DNA from: JAALKW01 sp033791145
Lineage (GTDB): Bacteria; Pseudomonadota; Gammaproteobacteria; Legionellales; Legionellaceae
DNA length: 7,126 nucleotides
NCBI GenBank assembly: GCA_033791145.1
Contig: JASJHH010000020.1
Span: 1-7,126 of the forward strand
Direction: 5' to 3'
Shown: positions 1 to 6,957 of the stretch, piece after piece
How the letters are laid out: each line of letters begins with the position of its first letter
Position numbering within the stretch: position 1 is the first letter of the stretch
Position numbers and translations under genes: made by a program
Notes under the pieces: generated by a model
Database searches by the model: none
What the model saw: the letters and a program-made list of their open reading frames with translations, nothing else
Told to the model about the DNA's origin: nothing

Positions 1-1608
1 GCCCACATTAAAGGCACCAATGGCCGTTCACAAGGCGTTGTGCCTTTCCTGAACGTTGCTGATGCAACCGCTGTAGCGGTTAATCAAGGCGGTAAACGCA
101 AAGGCGCCGTTTGTGCTTATCTTGAGTGCTGGCATAAAGACGTTGAAGAATTCCTTGAGCTCCGCAAAAACACAGGCGATGACCGTCGTCGAACCCACGA
201 CATGAACACAGCACTTTGGATTCCTGATTTGTTCATGCAGCGCGTTCACGAACAAGCGGATTGGACACTTTTCTCACCGGATGAAGTTCCTGATCTTCAT
301 GATGCCTATGGCAAAAAATTTGAAAAACTTTATACCAAATATGAAAAAGAAGCCTCCGAAGGCAAGCTTCAAAATACAAAAACATTACCTGCTATTAAGC
401 TTTGGCGAAAAATGCTCTCCATGCTCTTTGAAACAGGCCATCCCTGGCTTACATTTAAAGACACCTGTAACTTACGCTCGCCACAGCAACACACAGGTGT
501 AATTCACAGCTCTAATTTATGCACCGAAATTACACTGAACACATCTCAAGATGAAATTGCAGTGTGTAATTTAGGCAGCATTAACCTGCCGCAGCATATT
601 ATTAATGGTAAATTAGATAAGAAAAAACTGAAAAAAACCATTCAAACAGCTGTACGTATGCTAGATAACGTCATTGATATTAATTACTATTCAGTGCCTC
701 AAGCACGTAACTCAAACTTAAAACATCGCCCTGTCGGTCTTGGTATCATGGGCTTTCAAGATGCTTTATATTTGCAAAACATTGATTATGCCTCAGATGA
801 AGCCATTCAGTTTGCAGATGCTTCTATGGAATTAATTAGCTATTACACCATTGAAGCTTCTGCGGATTTAGCCAAAGAACGTGGGCACTATGCCACCTAT
901 GAAGGCTCACTCTGGAGCCAAGGTATTTTACCGATTGATTCTATCAAACTCGTTCAAAAAGAACGCGGCAATTTATTCAAACAAGATCAAAGTACAACGC
1001 TTGATTGGGAATCACTCCGTATTAAAGTACGCACACAAGGCATGCGAAACTCAAATTTAATGGCCATTGCCCCAACCGCAACCATTTCTAATATTTGCGG
1101 TGTGTCGCAGTCCATTGAGCCGACGTATCAAAACCTGTTTGTAAAATCTAATTTATCCGGTGAATTTACTGTAGTAAACCCTTATTTAGTTGCTGACTTA
1201 AAAGCACTAAACTTATGGGATGAAGTGATGGTTAATGACTTAAAATATTTCAACGGAAGCATTCAAAGTATTAATCGTATCCCAGCTGAACTGAGAGCAC
1301 GGTATGCAACCGCCTTTGAAATAGCACCTCAGTGGCTTGTTGAAGCTGCATCTCGCCGGCAAAAATGGCTTGACCAAGCACAGTCATTGAATATTTACAT
1401 GGCCAAACCCTCAGGTAAAAAACTCGATGAGCTTTATCGAAATGCTTGGGTGTCTGGCTTAAAAACAACGTATTACTTACGTAGTTTAGGTGCAAGTAAT
1501 GCTGAAAAATCAACGCTCACGGATGGCGCCTTAAATGCAGTTAAAGTCGAAGATTCTGCCCCTAAAGCCTGTTCGATTCTCGACCCAGACTGCGACGCCT
1601 GTCAATAA
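1..1608 (+). CDS. nrdA: Class I ribonucleoside-diphosphate reductase, large (alpha, R1) subunit; 5' end outside window
   Basis: Large catalytic subunit of aerobic ribonucleotide reductase, which reduces ribonucleoside diphosphates to deoxy forms for DNA synthesis in the cytoplasm, in complex with NrdB. The frame is open from base 1, so the gene is cut at its 5' end; 535 residues are visible and any ATP-cone and the first active-site cysteine lie outside. Seen directly: the Asn-x-Cys-x-Glu catalytic loop (SNLCTEI; Asn 514-516, thiyl-radical Cys 520-522, Glu 526-528), the second redox cysteine in AVCNLGS (565-567, equivalent to E. coli C462), the radical-transfer tyrosine pair (1471-1476, equivalent to Y730/Y731), and a C-terminal CxxC swinging arm ending DCDACQ. 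These assignments rest on the well-studied E. coli enzyme. nrdB follows after 24 bases and is surely co-transcribed. Nothing looks broken. The MPFLNV methionine at 40 is a GTG codon inside the gene, not a start. Confidence 0.97.
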   Translation, partial: AHIKGTNGRSQGVVPFLNVADATAVAVNQGGKRKGAVCAYLECWHKDVEEFLELRKNTGDDRRRTHDMNTALWIPDLFMQRVHEQADWTLFSPDEVPDLHDAYGKKFEKLYTKYEKEASEGKLQNTKTLPAIKLWRKMLSMLFETGHPWLTFKDTCNLRSPQQHTGVIHSSNLCTEITLNTSQDEIAVCNLGSINLPQHIINGKLDKKKLKKTIQTAVRMLDNVIDINYYSVPQARNSNLKHRPVGLGIMGFQDALYLQNIDYASDEAIQFADASMELISYYTIEASADLAKERGHYATYEGSLWSQGILPIDSIKLVQKERGNLFKQDQSTTLDWESLRIKVRTQGMRNSNLMAIAPTATISNICGVSQSIEPTYQNLFVKSNLSGEFTVVNPYLVADLKALNLWDEVMVNDLKYFNGSIQSINRIPAELRARYATAFEIAPQWLVEAASRRQKWLDQAQSLNIYMAKPSGKKLDELYRNAWVSGLKTTYYLRSLGASNAEKSTLTDGALNAVKVEDSAPKACSILDPDCDACQ

Positions 1609-1621
1609 CCTTATCTTATTT

Positions 1622-1626
1622 AGGAG
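1622..1626 (+). promoter_or_regulatory. Ribosome binding site of nrdB
   Basis: AGGAG lies six bases before the ATG at 1633, in the 24-base gap after the nrdA stop. It fixes the nrdB start and supports independent but co-transcribed translation. Confidence 0.85.
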
Positions 1627-1632
1627 AAAAAT

Positions 1633-2745
1633 ATGAGCACCGTATTAGACAAACCTGAAACAGTAACAACTGCCGTAGGCGCTACAGGCCTAGAAGAACT
1701 TGAAATGGGCGCTGCCCGCGTTCAAGTAGATGATAAAAAAATTATTAACTGCCGCGCTGACTTAAATCAACTGGTACCGTTCAAATATAGCTGGGCTTGG
1801 GATAAGTATTTAACCGCTTGTGCCAATCACTGGATGCCAAATGAAATTAGCATGAGTGCTGATTTAGCATTATGGAACGATCCAAACGGCCTTACCGAAG
1901 ATGAGCGTCTGATTATTTTGCGTAATTTAGGCTTTTTCTCAACCGCTGATTCACTGGTTGCGAATAACTTAGTGCTTGCTGTTTATCGCCATATTACCAA
2001 CCCTGAATGTCGTCAGTATTTGCTTCGCCAAGCATTTGAAGAAGCACTACATACACATGCGTATCAATATATTATCGAAAGTTTAGGTCTCGATGAAGCT
2101 GCCGTATTTAATATGTATCGCGAAGTTCCGTCTGTTTCTAAAAAAGCAGCCTGGGCCCTGCCGTTTACCCAAAGCCTCGGCGACCCGACTTTCTTAACCG
2201 GCACACCTGAAGCCAATCAGCGCTTACTGCGTGATTTAATTGCTTTTTATGTGATATTTGAAGGCATATTTTTCTATGTTGGCTTCACCCAAATTCTATC
2301 TATGGGTCGACGTAACAAGATGGTCGGAACCTCTGAGCAATTTCAATATATTTTACGTGATGAATCCATGCACATGAATTTTGGAATTGATGTGATTAAC
2401 CAAATCAAAATAGAAAATCCAGAACTGTGGACAGAAGCGTTTCAACAAGAAATGATTGAACTCGTCAAAGACGGTGTTGAAATGGAATATCAATACGCCA
2501 AAGACACTATGCCTCGTGGTATTTTAGGCATGAATGCTGAAATGTTCGAAGAATATTTGCATTTTATTGCCAATAGACGCCTGAATCAAATTGGTCTTGC
2601 TGATTTATATCCTGGCGCTGAAAATCCATTCCCATGGATGAGTGAAATGCTTGATTTGAAAAAAGAGAAAAACTTTTTTGAAACGCGTGTTATTGAATAT
2701 CAAGCTGGTGGCACATTAAGCTGGGATGATGAAGAAGAAAACTAA
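1633..2745 (+). CDS. nrdB: Class I ribonucleoside-diphosphate reductase, small (beta, R2) subunit
   Basis: Ferritin-like metal-radical subunit that generates the radical passed to NrdA; 370 residues, normal length for the family and complete. Inferred metal ligands: Asp106 (FFSTADS), Glu137 and His140 (FEEALH), Glu210 (IFEGIFFY), Glu244 and His247 (RDESMH). Tyr144 sits four residues after His140, at the radical-tyrosine position. Trp67 (HWMP) matches E. coli Trp48, and Tyr356 near the C-terminus is the likely interface tyrosine for radical transfer. From recalled sequence, the protein resembles Chlamydia trachomatis R2 closely (LRQAFEEA, KNPFPWMSE-like and KEKNFFETRV blocks). Chlamydia has Glu and Phe where this has Asp106 and Tyr144, so a conventional diiron-tyrosyl (class Ia-like) cofactor is inferred. 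Tyr239 matches the Chlamydia-type Tyr222. The tail is acidic (WDDEEEN). The start is set by AGGAG at 1622-1626. Confidence 0.97.
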   Translation: MSTVLDKPETVTTAVGATGLEELEMGAARVQVDDKKIINCRADLNQLVPFKYSWAWDKYLTACANHWMPNEISMSADLALWNDPNGLTEDERLIILRNLGFFSTADSLVANNLVLAVYRHITNPECRQYLLRQAFEEALHTHAYQYIIESLGLDEAAVFNMYREVPSVSKKAAWALPFTQSLGDPTFLTGTPEANQRLLRDLIAFYVIFEGIFFYVGFTQILSMGRRNKMVGTSEQFQYILRDESMHMNFGIDVINQIKIENPELWTEAFQQEMIELVKDGVEMEYQYAKDTMPRGILGMNAEMFEEYLHFIANRRLNQIGLADLYPGAENPFPWMSEMLDLKKEKNFFETRVIEYQAGGTLSWDDEEEN

Positions 2746-2760
2746 AATATAATTAAATTT

Positions 2761-2791
2761 GAGGTGTTTTTTAAAATATAAAAAACACCTC
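2761..2791 (+). terminator. Perfect 12-bp inverted repeat after nrdB, probable transcription terminator
   Basis: The arms GAGGTGTTTTTT (2761-2772) and AAAAAACACCTC (2780-2791) are exactly complementary around a 7-base AT loop, 15 bases past the nrdB stop. The position fits the end of the nrdAB operon. No clear T-run follows the right arm (it continues GGATCTT), so it is not a textbook Rho-independent terminator. It may act as an mRNA 3'-end stabiliser or, being symmetrical, limit read-through from both convergent sides. Confidence 0.6.
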
Positions 2792-2857
2792 GGATCTTGA
2801 TGCCCCCACGGATGCTTTTGTTGATTTAATACCAGTCATTTCTTAAGTAAAGTCAAG

Positions 2858-2876
2858 AAGGGCTTTAACAGCCCCT
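2858..2876 (-). terminator. Hairpin terminator of the small cysteine-rich gene
   Basis: On the - strand AGGGGCT, a 5-base loop (GTTAA) and AGCCCTT form a 7-bp stem with one G-U pair, beginning six bases after the stop of the gene ending at 2882. The following - strand sequence is T-rich (CTTGACTTTACTT) though not an unbroken run. The position and GC-rich stem suit a Rho-independent terminator. The rest of the 2746-2881 gap holds only this and the nrdB hairpin; I see no gene there. Confidence 0.55.
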
Positions 2877-2881
2877 ATAGT

Positions 2882-3391
2882 TTATCGGTTAGAACAAGAT
2901 TGGAGTAACCCTCCTAAAACTGTACAGCTTTCTTCTAAACCAGAACCAAACGACAATTCATCCGTATTTTGAAGCGGAGTAGATGCAACACGTCCACCAG
3001 AAAAAAGTAGTGAAAAACCAAACCCCGTCAAAGCACCATATAGCGCGCCATCTCCAGCACTGTTACTAGACCGCGCACATTGCTCAACTAAATGATCGTT
3101 TTTTTCTCTATTACAAGGCCCGGTTTCTTCTGCATAGTTCATCCCAAAAACAAATCCAAATAATGCGCCAATCGAAATAGTAATTAAAGCCGTTGGTATT
3201 GTGCCTGCAACATACTGCGTCGCATTACAATAAAATCTAAGACGCGAGGTCACACTGTCACAGTTTGGCATAGGTGGACATGCTGGTGCCTCAGTCGGAC
3301 AACTTACGGTTGGACAAGTTACAACAATTTGTAATTGATTTTCTTCATCATCTGTACGTTTTGTCTCAACAGAAGGAAAGTATTGTGGCAT
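2882..3391 (-). CDS. Small cysteine-rich membrane protein of unknown function
   Basis: 169 residues; I do not recognise the family. Visible parts in order: a polar, acidic N-terminus (1-20) with no signal peptide; a Cys/Pro-rich segment with cysteines at 26, 31, 38, 44 and 55; a hydrophobic, probably membrane-spanning stretch at about 60-84; a polar loop with Cys93 and Cys105; a second, Gly-rich hydrophobic stretch at about 113-132 (GALYGALTGFGFSLLF), possibly a weaker span of glycine-zipper type; and a Ser/Gly-rich tail with Cys156 and Cys166. Nine cysteines in 169 residues is unusual and could mean disulfides or metal binding. The start is an ATG with GGAG eight bases upstream; that GGAG lies inside a hairpin arm. 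It follows the AAA+ gene by 67 bases on the same strand, so it may share its transcript. The coding frame is intact, unlike the genes upstream of it. Confidence 0.75.
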   Translation of the reverse strand: MPQYFPSVETKRTDDEENQLQIVVTCPTVSCPTEAPACPPMPNCDSVTSRLRFYCNATQYVAGTIPTALITISIGALFGFVFGMNYAEETGPCNREKNDHLVEQCARSSNSAGDGALYGALTGFGFSLLFSGGRVASTPLQNTDELSFGSGLEESCTVLGGLLQSCSNR

Positions 3392-3399
3392 GCGTTTGT

Positions 3400-3426
3400 C
3401 TCCGATTACTTGAAAAATAATCGGAG
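3400..3426 (-). promoter_or_regulatory. Stem-loop covering the ribosome binding site of the cysteine-rich gene
   Basis: Perfect 9-bp inverted repeat: plus-strand arms CTCCGATTA (3400-3408) and TAATCGGAG (3418-3426), loop 9 bases. On the - strand the second arm carries GGAG (3403-3400), which lies eight bases before the ATG at 3391 and is the only visible Shine-Dalgarno. In a transcript reading through from the AAA+ gene the ribosome site would be paired. It has no T-run after it, so a terminator role is less likely. Confidence 0.5.
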
Positions 3427-3430
3427 TATA
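3425..3430 (-). promoter_or_regulatory. Possible -10 box (TATACT) before the cysteine-rich gene
   Basis: TATACT on the - strand differs from TATAAT by one base and lies 33 bases before the ATG. No convincing -35 box is present at 16-18 bases. A transcript starting from here would begin within the stem-loop and lack its first arm, leaving the ribosome site free. Weak call. Confidence 0.25.
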
Positions 3431-3458
3431 TCTTATTGATCACCTTATGCACAGAATC

Positions 3459-5294
3459 TTACATTGCAGGTGCAGGTGTTTTATTTTCAGATGAACAAGC
3501 ATAAGTAATTGCAAGTCCTGCAAAAATCAGCGCACAACCTGCTAAAACAGCAAGCATTGTTTTAAAAGAAACGATGCCTATCAATGCCAAGCCAACTGCA
3601 ACAGCAGCTGCTAACCCCACCATAGCAATCGCCAGCCCCAGCCAATTAAATGAACCTTTTGGAATGTTTTTGATTGGTACATTTATATTTGTCTTTGTAC
3701 TTGCGTTTGCACCTGTGCTTTTAGCCGTATTTTCATAAGCTTGCGTCGCCCGAGGCGCCGAAAAAAATCCTTGTGAGCGTGCGCCAGTCTGAATGCTTTG
3801 TGCTGATTGATTAAATTGCCCGACCCTTTTTAAGCCCGTCCTAAATTGACGCATTGTTGGAACCTTCGTATGTCCAGATTGCCTTGCTCTAATCGCACAG
3901 CCATGAAAAGCTCTCGCAACTTTTTTAGCAAGTGGCTTAGGTAGGTTTGGTTCTTTCGCTTCTGCTATCTCACATAATTCTTTTTCAGTATAAGCCGGCA
4001 ATTCTAGTTTTAATGCACGACGCGCTTCAGGATTAGTTGCCAAACGACGTCCCGCAGACTTTGAAGCTGCATTTTGTGTTGCGATTATCATAAAACCATT
4101 TTTATTTGGTTTTTGATTAAAGAGTCCATTCATAAATGCTTCGCCAAGCGAAATGCTATTCACTTCATCCACAATCACAACGCGGCCATGATGATAAGCG
4201 TCGCTTAAAAAAGTTTGTTTTTCTTTCATTGACAAGCTCGTAGGCATCACTTGATACGTATTGTTTTCCATAATATTCGTTTCATCAAGCAGCTTAAATC
4301 CCCAAGCGTTTTTTAAATAATCTTCAGTTAATTCGCTTTTTCCAATCCCTGAAACACCTTCAAACAAACACACACTAAGCCCTGTGTTTTTTCTAAAATC
4401 GATTGTCTTGGTGTTTTGCTTAAATGCTCTAGTTCTTAAAAATGCATCTAGTTGCTGCTTCATTGGCAGGCGAGACTCAGTCCAAACATACGTTGAATCA
4501 GCTGATACTACTTTTGTTTCAGGTGAAAACTGAGGGGCTATAAAGCGTTGGTTAAATAAAGCCTGCTGCGCTTCTGGTACCACTGATTTAGCCACTTGGT
4601 AAGCATAAAAATAAGTAACTTCGTTCGTATTCGCATCTGGATATGCTTCAAGATAACTGCGTATAAAAAATGCGATACTCGCGATTTCTCTCGGTGTCAT
4701 TAAAACACTATCACTCGGTAAGGCCAGTACCCAAACATAAAAATCTAATATTTTGACAAATAAATCATGCGTATCAAATTCCGAATCATCAAACAGCGGC
4801 CGTAAAACATTGCAATAAAGAAAAGCACTTGATAAAGGCTTTATCATGCATGTTTTACCATGCCTCTCAAGTAAACTTGCAAGTGTGCGTTCACCACCAT
4901 CATTCACTGCATTCCCAGCACCTAGAAAATAATGATCTGAATCTAATTCATAACATTGATTATCTAAATAAACAGCAGGTGTTGGCAAAAATAAGCCTTC
5001 GAGCAGACTAAAATCACTTTCAATCAGATTTAACTCATCGATAAATAATGTTTTGGGCCCTGGCGTTTTACACAAAAGCCAGTCTTTCATGCGATCCATG
5101 CCAATAAATACCGTACCGGGTTTATTGTTAAAGGCATCTTCCCAATGATCCCGTACAAAAGTACTTTTCCCAACCCCTGTTTGTCCTGCTAAAAAAGCAT
5201 ACTTTGAATAATTCAAAACATCTTTAACAGCGGCGATTCGCTCTGGCATAAATGCTGCCGCCTCACGCTCAATCGCCTCTAAGGTATCAGGCAA
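3459..5294 (-). CDS. Tandem AAA+ ATPase with C-terminal transmembrane hairpin (midasin/dynein-like type)
   Basis: Numbered from the TTG at 5294 (611 residues), two AAA+ modules are visible. Module 1: Walker A GQTGVGKS (37-44, bases 5163-5186), Walker B TLFIDELN (82-89), sensor-1 Asn128 in GAGN, then GGER with a possible Arg finger. Module 2: Walker A GVSGIGKS (313-320, bases 4335-4358), Walker B VVIVDEVN (372-379), sensor-1 Asn408 in ATQN, Arg pairs at 416-417 and 425-426. A Ser/Thr/Asn/Ala-rich linker (about 491-548) precedes two hydrophobic spans (about 551-576 and 579-600) and an 11-residue tail, so the ATPase is probably membrane-anchored and cytoplasmic. Both catalytic DE pairs are intact, so ATP hydrolysis is inferred; the substrate is unknown. 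The TTG start is doubtful: it has no ribosome site and the same frame stays open to 5405 with gene-like sequence (SRKAYLAHHNNP, NWEGLLSLPL). The true start is either an ATG at 5409 with a one-base shift, or this is the 3' part of a longer broken gene. Confidence 0.8.
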   Translation of the reverse strand: MPDTLEAIEREAAAFMPERIAAVKDVLNYSKYAFLAGQTGVGKSTFVRDHWEDAFNNKPGTVFIGMDRMKDWLLCKTPGPKTLFIDELNLIESDFSLLEGLFLPTPAVYLDNQCYELDSDHYFLGAGNAVNDGGERTLASLLERHGKTCMIKPLSSAFLYCNVLRPLFDDSEFDTHDLFVKILDFYVWVLALPSDSVLMTPREIASIAFFIRSYLEAYPDANTNEVTYFYAYQVAKSVVPEAQQALFNQRFIAPQFSPETKVVSADSTYVWTESRLPMKQQLDAFLRTRAFKQNTKTIDFRKNTGLSVCLFEGVSGIGKSELTEDYLKNAWGFKLLDETNIMENNTYQVMPTSLSMKEKQTFLSDAYHHGRVVIVDEVNSISLGEAFMNGLFNQKPNKNGFMIIATQNAASKSAGRRLATNPEARRALKLELPAYTEKELCEIAEAKEPNLPKPLAKKVARAFHGCAIRARQSGHTKVPTMRQFRTGLKRVGQFNQSAQSIQTGARSQGFFSAPRATQAYENTAKSTGANASTKTNINVPIKNIPKGSFNWLGLAIAMVGLAAAVAVGLALIGIVSFKTMLAVLAGCALIFAGLAITYACSSENKTPAPAM

Positions 5295-5405
5295 AGGCTC
5301 GGGGCGAATCAGCGGTAAACTTAAAAGCCCTTCCCAGTTTTTATCAGAACTAAGGTCCGGATTATTATGATGCGCTAAATAAGCTTTACGACTTTTTGTT
5401 TTTAC
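5295..5405 (-). other. Coding sequence between the two AAA+ frames, not a true intergenic gap
   Basis: These 111 bases encode 37 residues in the same frame as the AAA+ ORF below and the ORF above (5406-6560), with no stop in between except the TGA at 5406-5408. An ATG overlapping that TGA (ATGA, at 5409) starts MSKNKKS and then stops. Removing one A from either of two A5 runs (plus-strand T5 tracts 5393-5397 and 5399-5403) turns it into a natural start, MSKNKSRKAYLA, running into the AAA+ protein. Confidence 0.7.
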
Positions 5406-6560
5406 TCATGGTTCATCTAAACACACTACTTCTGTCTTAGACTCAGGATAAAACATAAAACGCGTTTCTTTTTCTGGCGTATCGCTATGCACCAAGCAAG
5501 TTAAGTGCCCTAAAGCTTGTTTATCACCACGGCGCTCGAGCATAAACGGCGCTAATGCATCAATTAGGGCTTCTGAAAAATAACCTTTTAAAATAACTTG
5601 CTTGTTTGCTTTTAAACTATTTTTTAAATAAGAAGGCAGCTCTTCAAATCTAAATGCTTCGGCAGTATATTCTCCCGTTTGCCTTTCCAATATATCAGGA
5701 CCTTTGAGTTCAGAAACATCAATCACAATAGGTTGTTCTGGCGCATCAGCTAAATATTTATCTAATACAAAATCAACATCATTCGTGAATTGAAGCACTG
5801 TTTTTTGATGTACTGCTTTCGCATGCGGATAATTTTCTATATTCAAAACATCAGGCAAACCAGGCAATTGAACCTTCGGCGCTAAAAACAAATTAAACTG
5901 AAGCTTGAGTTGCTGGCATGTTGTTAAAAACAAAGCCCATTCATGTTCGTCCAATGCATCAGTAACATAAATTGAAATTGGTTTTTTGGATTCAGCAAGT
6001 ACTTCTAATATACCCTTTCCAAAGCTAATGCTATGCGATGCATTATCAATCGTATATTGATGAAAAAAGAACGGTAAGCGCGTTGGATTTAACACTTCGG
6101 CCGCTGCTATATTACAATCAGGATTTTCTGATTTTGGTTTAATACATTGCGTGAGCTTTTTTAAATCATAGCCACTTAATTGATAGGCTTTAGAAAGCGC
6201 AGGATTATCAATTTGTTGCATCAACCAAAAAATTTGAAAAGCATCATCATCCCAAGGCGCATTTTCAAGTAAAACAGGTGCTTTGTTAAAATCTAAGCCT
6301 TCAAACAGCCCAGGCTTAAAAATCGGTTGATTTTTGTTTAAATGCCAACGTCCTAAAAGACGCGCCTTCCAATGTTTTGCTTGAAACATCGGCAATGACT
6401 GCAGAGCAGCTAAGCTTTGCTCATCCAACGATGCTTCAGATAAAGTTTTAGGTAAAACTAAAACACCTTTTGTTAATACTTCACAACTAAAAGGCACTTC
6501 AGACACATTGCCATAAAAACGTGAAGACAAGTCATCCCCCTGAATAAGCCCCCTGTGCAT
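5406..6560 (-). CDS. Middle fragment of multi-AAA+ protein, degenerate AAA-like region
   Basis: The open frame is 384 codons, but its first 7-8 residues (MHRGLIQ) probably belong to a shifted frame: the real protein seems to arrive from the frame above across a one-base shift and joins at GDDLSSRF, a typical end of an AAA+ core (Arg14-Phe15). I see no intact Walker A or Walker B in the rest. There are hydrophobic strands followed by acidic residues (APVLLENAPWDDD at 94-106; ISIYVTDALDE at 195-205; QPIVIDVSEL at 276-285; KQVILKGYFSEAL at 320-332) that could be AAA-like cores that have lost their nucleotide sites, as in the inactive modules of dynein and midasin. No signal peptide or membrane span. 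It ends at a TGA in the same frame as the downstream two-module ATPase. No ribosome site precedes the ATG at 6560, so it is not convincing as a separate gene. Confidence 0.55.
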   Translation of the reverse strand: MHRGLIQGDDLSSRFYGNVSEVPFSCEVLTKGVLVLPKTLSEASLDEQSLAALQSLPMFQAKHWKARLLGRWHLNKNQPIFKPGLFEGLDFNKAPVLLENAPWDDDAFQIFWLMQQIDNPALSKAYQLSGYDLKKLTQCIKPKSENPDCNIAAAEVLNPTRLPFFFHQYTIDNASHSISFGKGILEVLAESKKPISIYVTDALDEHEWALFLTTCQQLKLQFNLFLAPKVQLPGLPDVLNIENYPHAKAVHQKTVLQFTNDVDFVLDKYLADAPEQPIVIDVSELKGPDILERQTGEYTAEAFRFEELPSYLKNSLKANKQVILKGYFSEALIDALAPFMLERRGDKQALGHLTCLVHSDTPEKETRFMFYPESKTEVVCLDEP

Positions 6561-6957
6561 TCGGATTAATCACAGCAAGCACACGCGTGCTTTCATGAAC
6601 AGGGCTACCATCAGCAAGACGCTTGGTTTTATTCAGCAAAGCGTTTAAACGCACAATATCATCGGCTTCAAAGGTTGAATAATTGACCAATAAAACAGCG
6701 CCTTTTTGAGCTAGAAAATCATGTAATGGCCCACCGGGACCTTTTTTAATTTGACCCATCTCACCTTGACGCACAATATAATCTGATGAACACACTAAAT
6801 CTTGGGGTGAATGCAGATAAAAAATTGATTTTTCTTCACGCTTTGCCGTTTGATAAATATTTAAAATCAAACCTTTCAGTGCTGCACTATCAAATACTTC
6901 TAATAATTGATTATGATGCTTCTCGCCTTGCCCACAGACTAATTTCTTTAAATACAC
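6532..6957 (-). CDS. 5'-truncated fragment of multi-AAA+ protein with degraded Walker B
   Basis: The apparent start at 6957 is GTG without a ribosome site. The frame remains open upstream as SSSEASPNLE to the edge of the insertion sequence, so this is a gene whose front was removed. Late in the fragment is an AAA+ second half: a Walker B-like strand with Asn replacing the acidic pair (AVLLVNYS, about 87-94), a helix IVRLNALLN, and a sensor-1 strand VLAVINPN (Asn131). This order, with LN-LL and xxxNPN spacing, recalls the midasin/MoxR branch of AAA+ proteins. No Walker A is seen; it may be degenerate. The frame runs into TGA just after AYSGG; dropping one G continues it as AYSGDDLSSRF into the next fragment. 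Probably non-functional as it stands. Confidence 0.55.
   Translation of the reverse strand: MYLKKLVCGQGEKHHNQLLEVFDSAALKGLILNIYQTAKREEKSIFYLHSPQDLVCSSDYIVRQGEMGQIKKGPGGPLHDFLAQKGAVLLVNYSTFEADDIVRLNALLNKTKRLADGSPVHESTRVLAVINPNAQGAYSGG

Noticed and set aside
2792..2860. Promoter-like TTGACT and TATTAA on the - strand reading towards nrdB antisense
   Set aside because: The spacing is about 19 bases and the -10 match is poor; TTGACT also falls in the tail of the terminator. Not enough to call.
4829..5011. Plus-strand 60-codon ORF inside the AAA+ gene
   Set aside because: Opposite-strand shadow of a motif-bearing gene, with no ribosome site and low-complexity His-rich product.
5406..5408. TGA read as Trp or selenocysteine, making the AAA+ gene intact here
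   Set aside because: nrdA and nrdB use TGG for Trp and contain no internal TGA, so the code is standard. I see no convincing selenocysteine-insertion hairpin after the codon, and no redox motif there.
5386..5409. Tiny ORF MSKNKKS starting at the ATGA overlap
   Set aside because: Only seven codons as it stands. It matters only as a possible start of the downstream AAA+ gene if one A is removed, which is reported as a finding.
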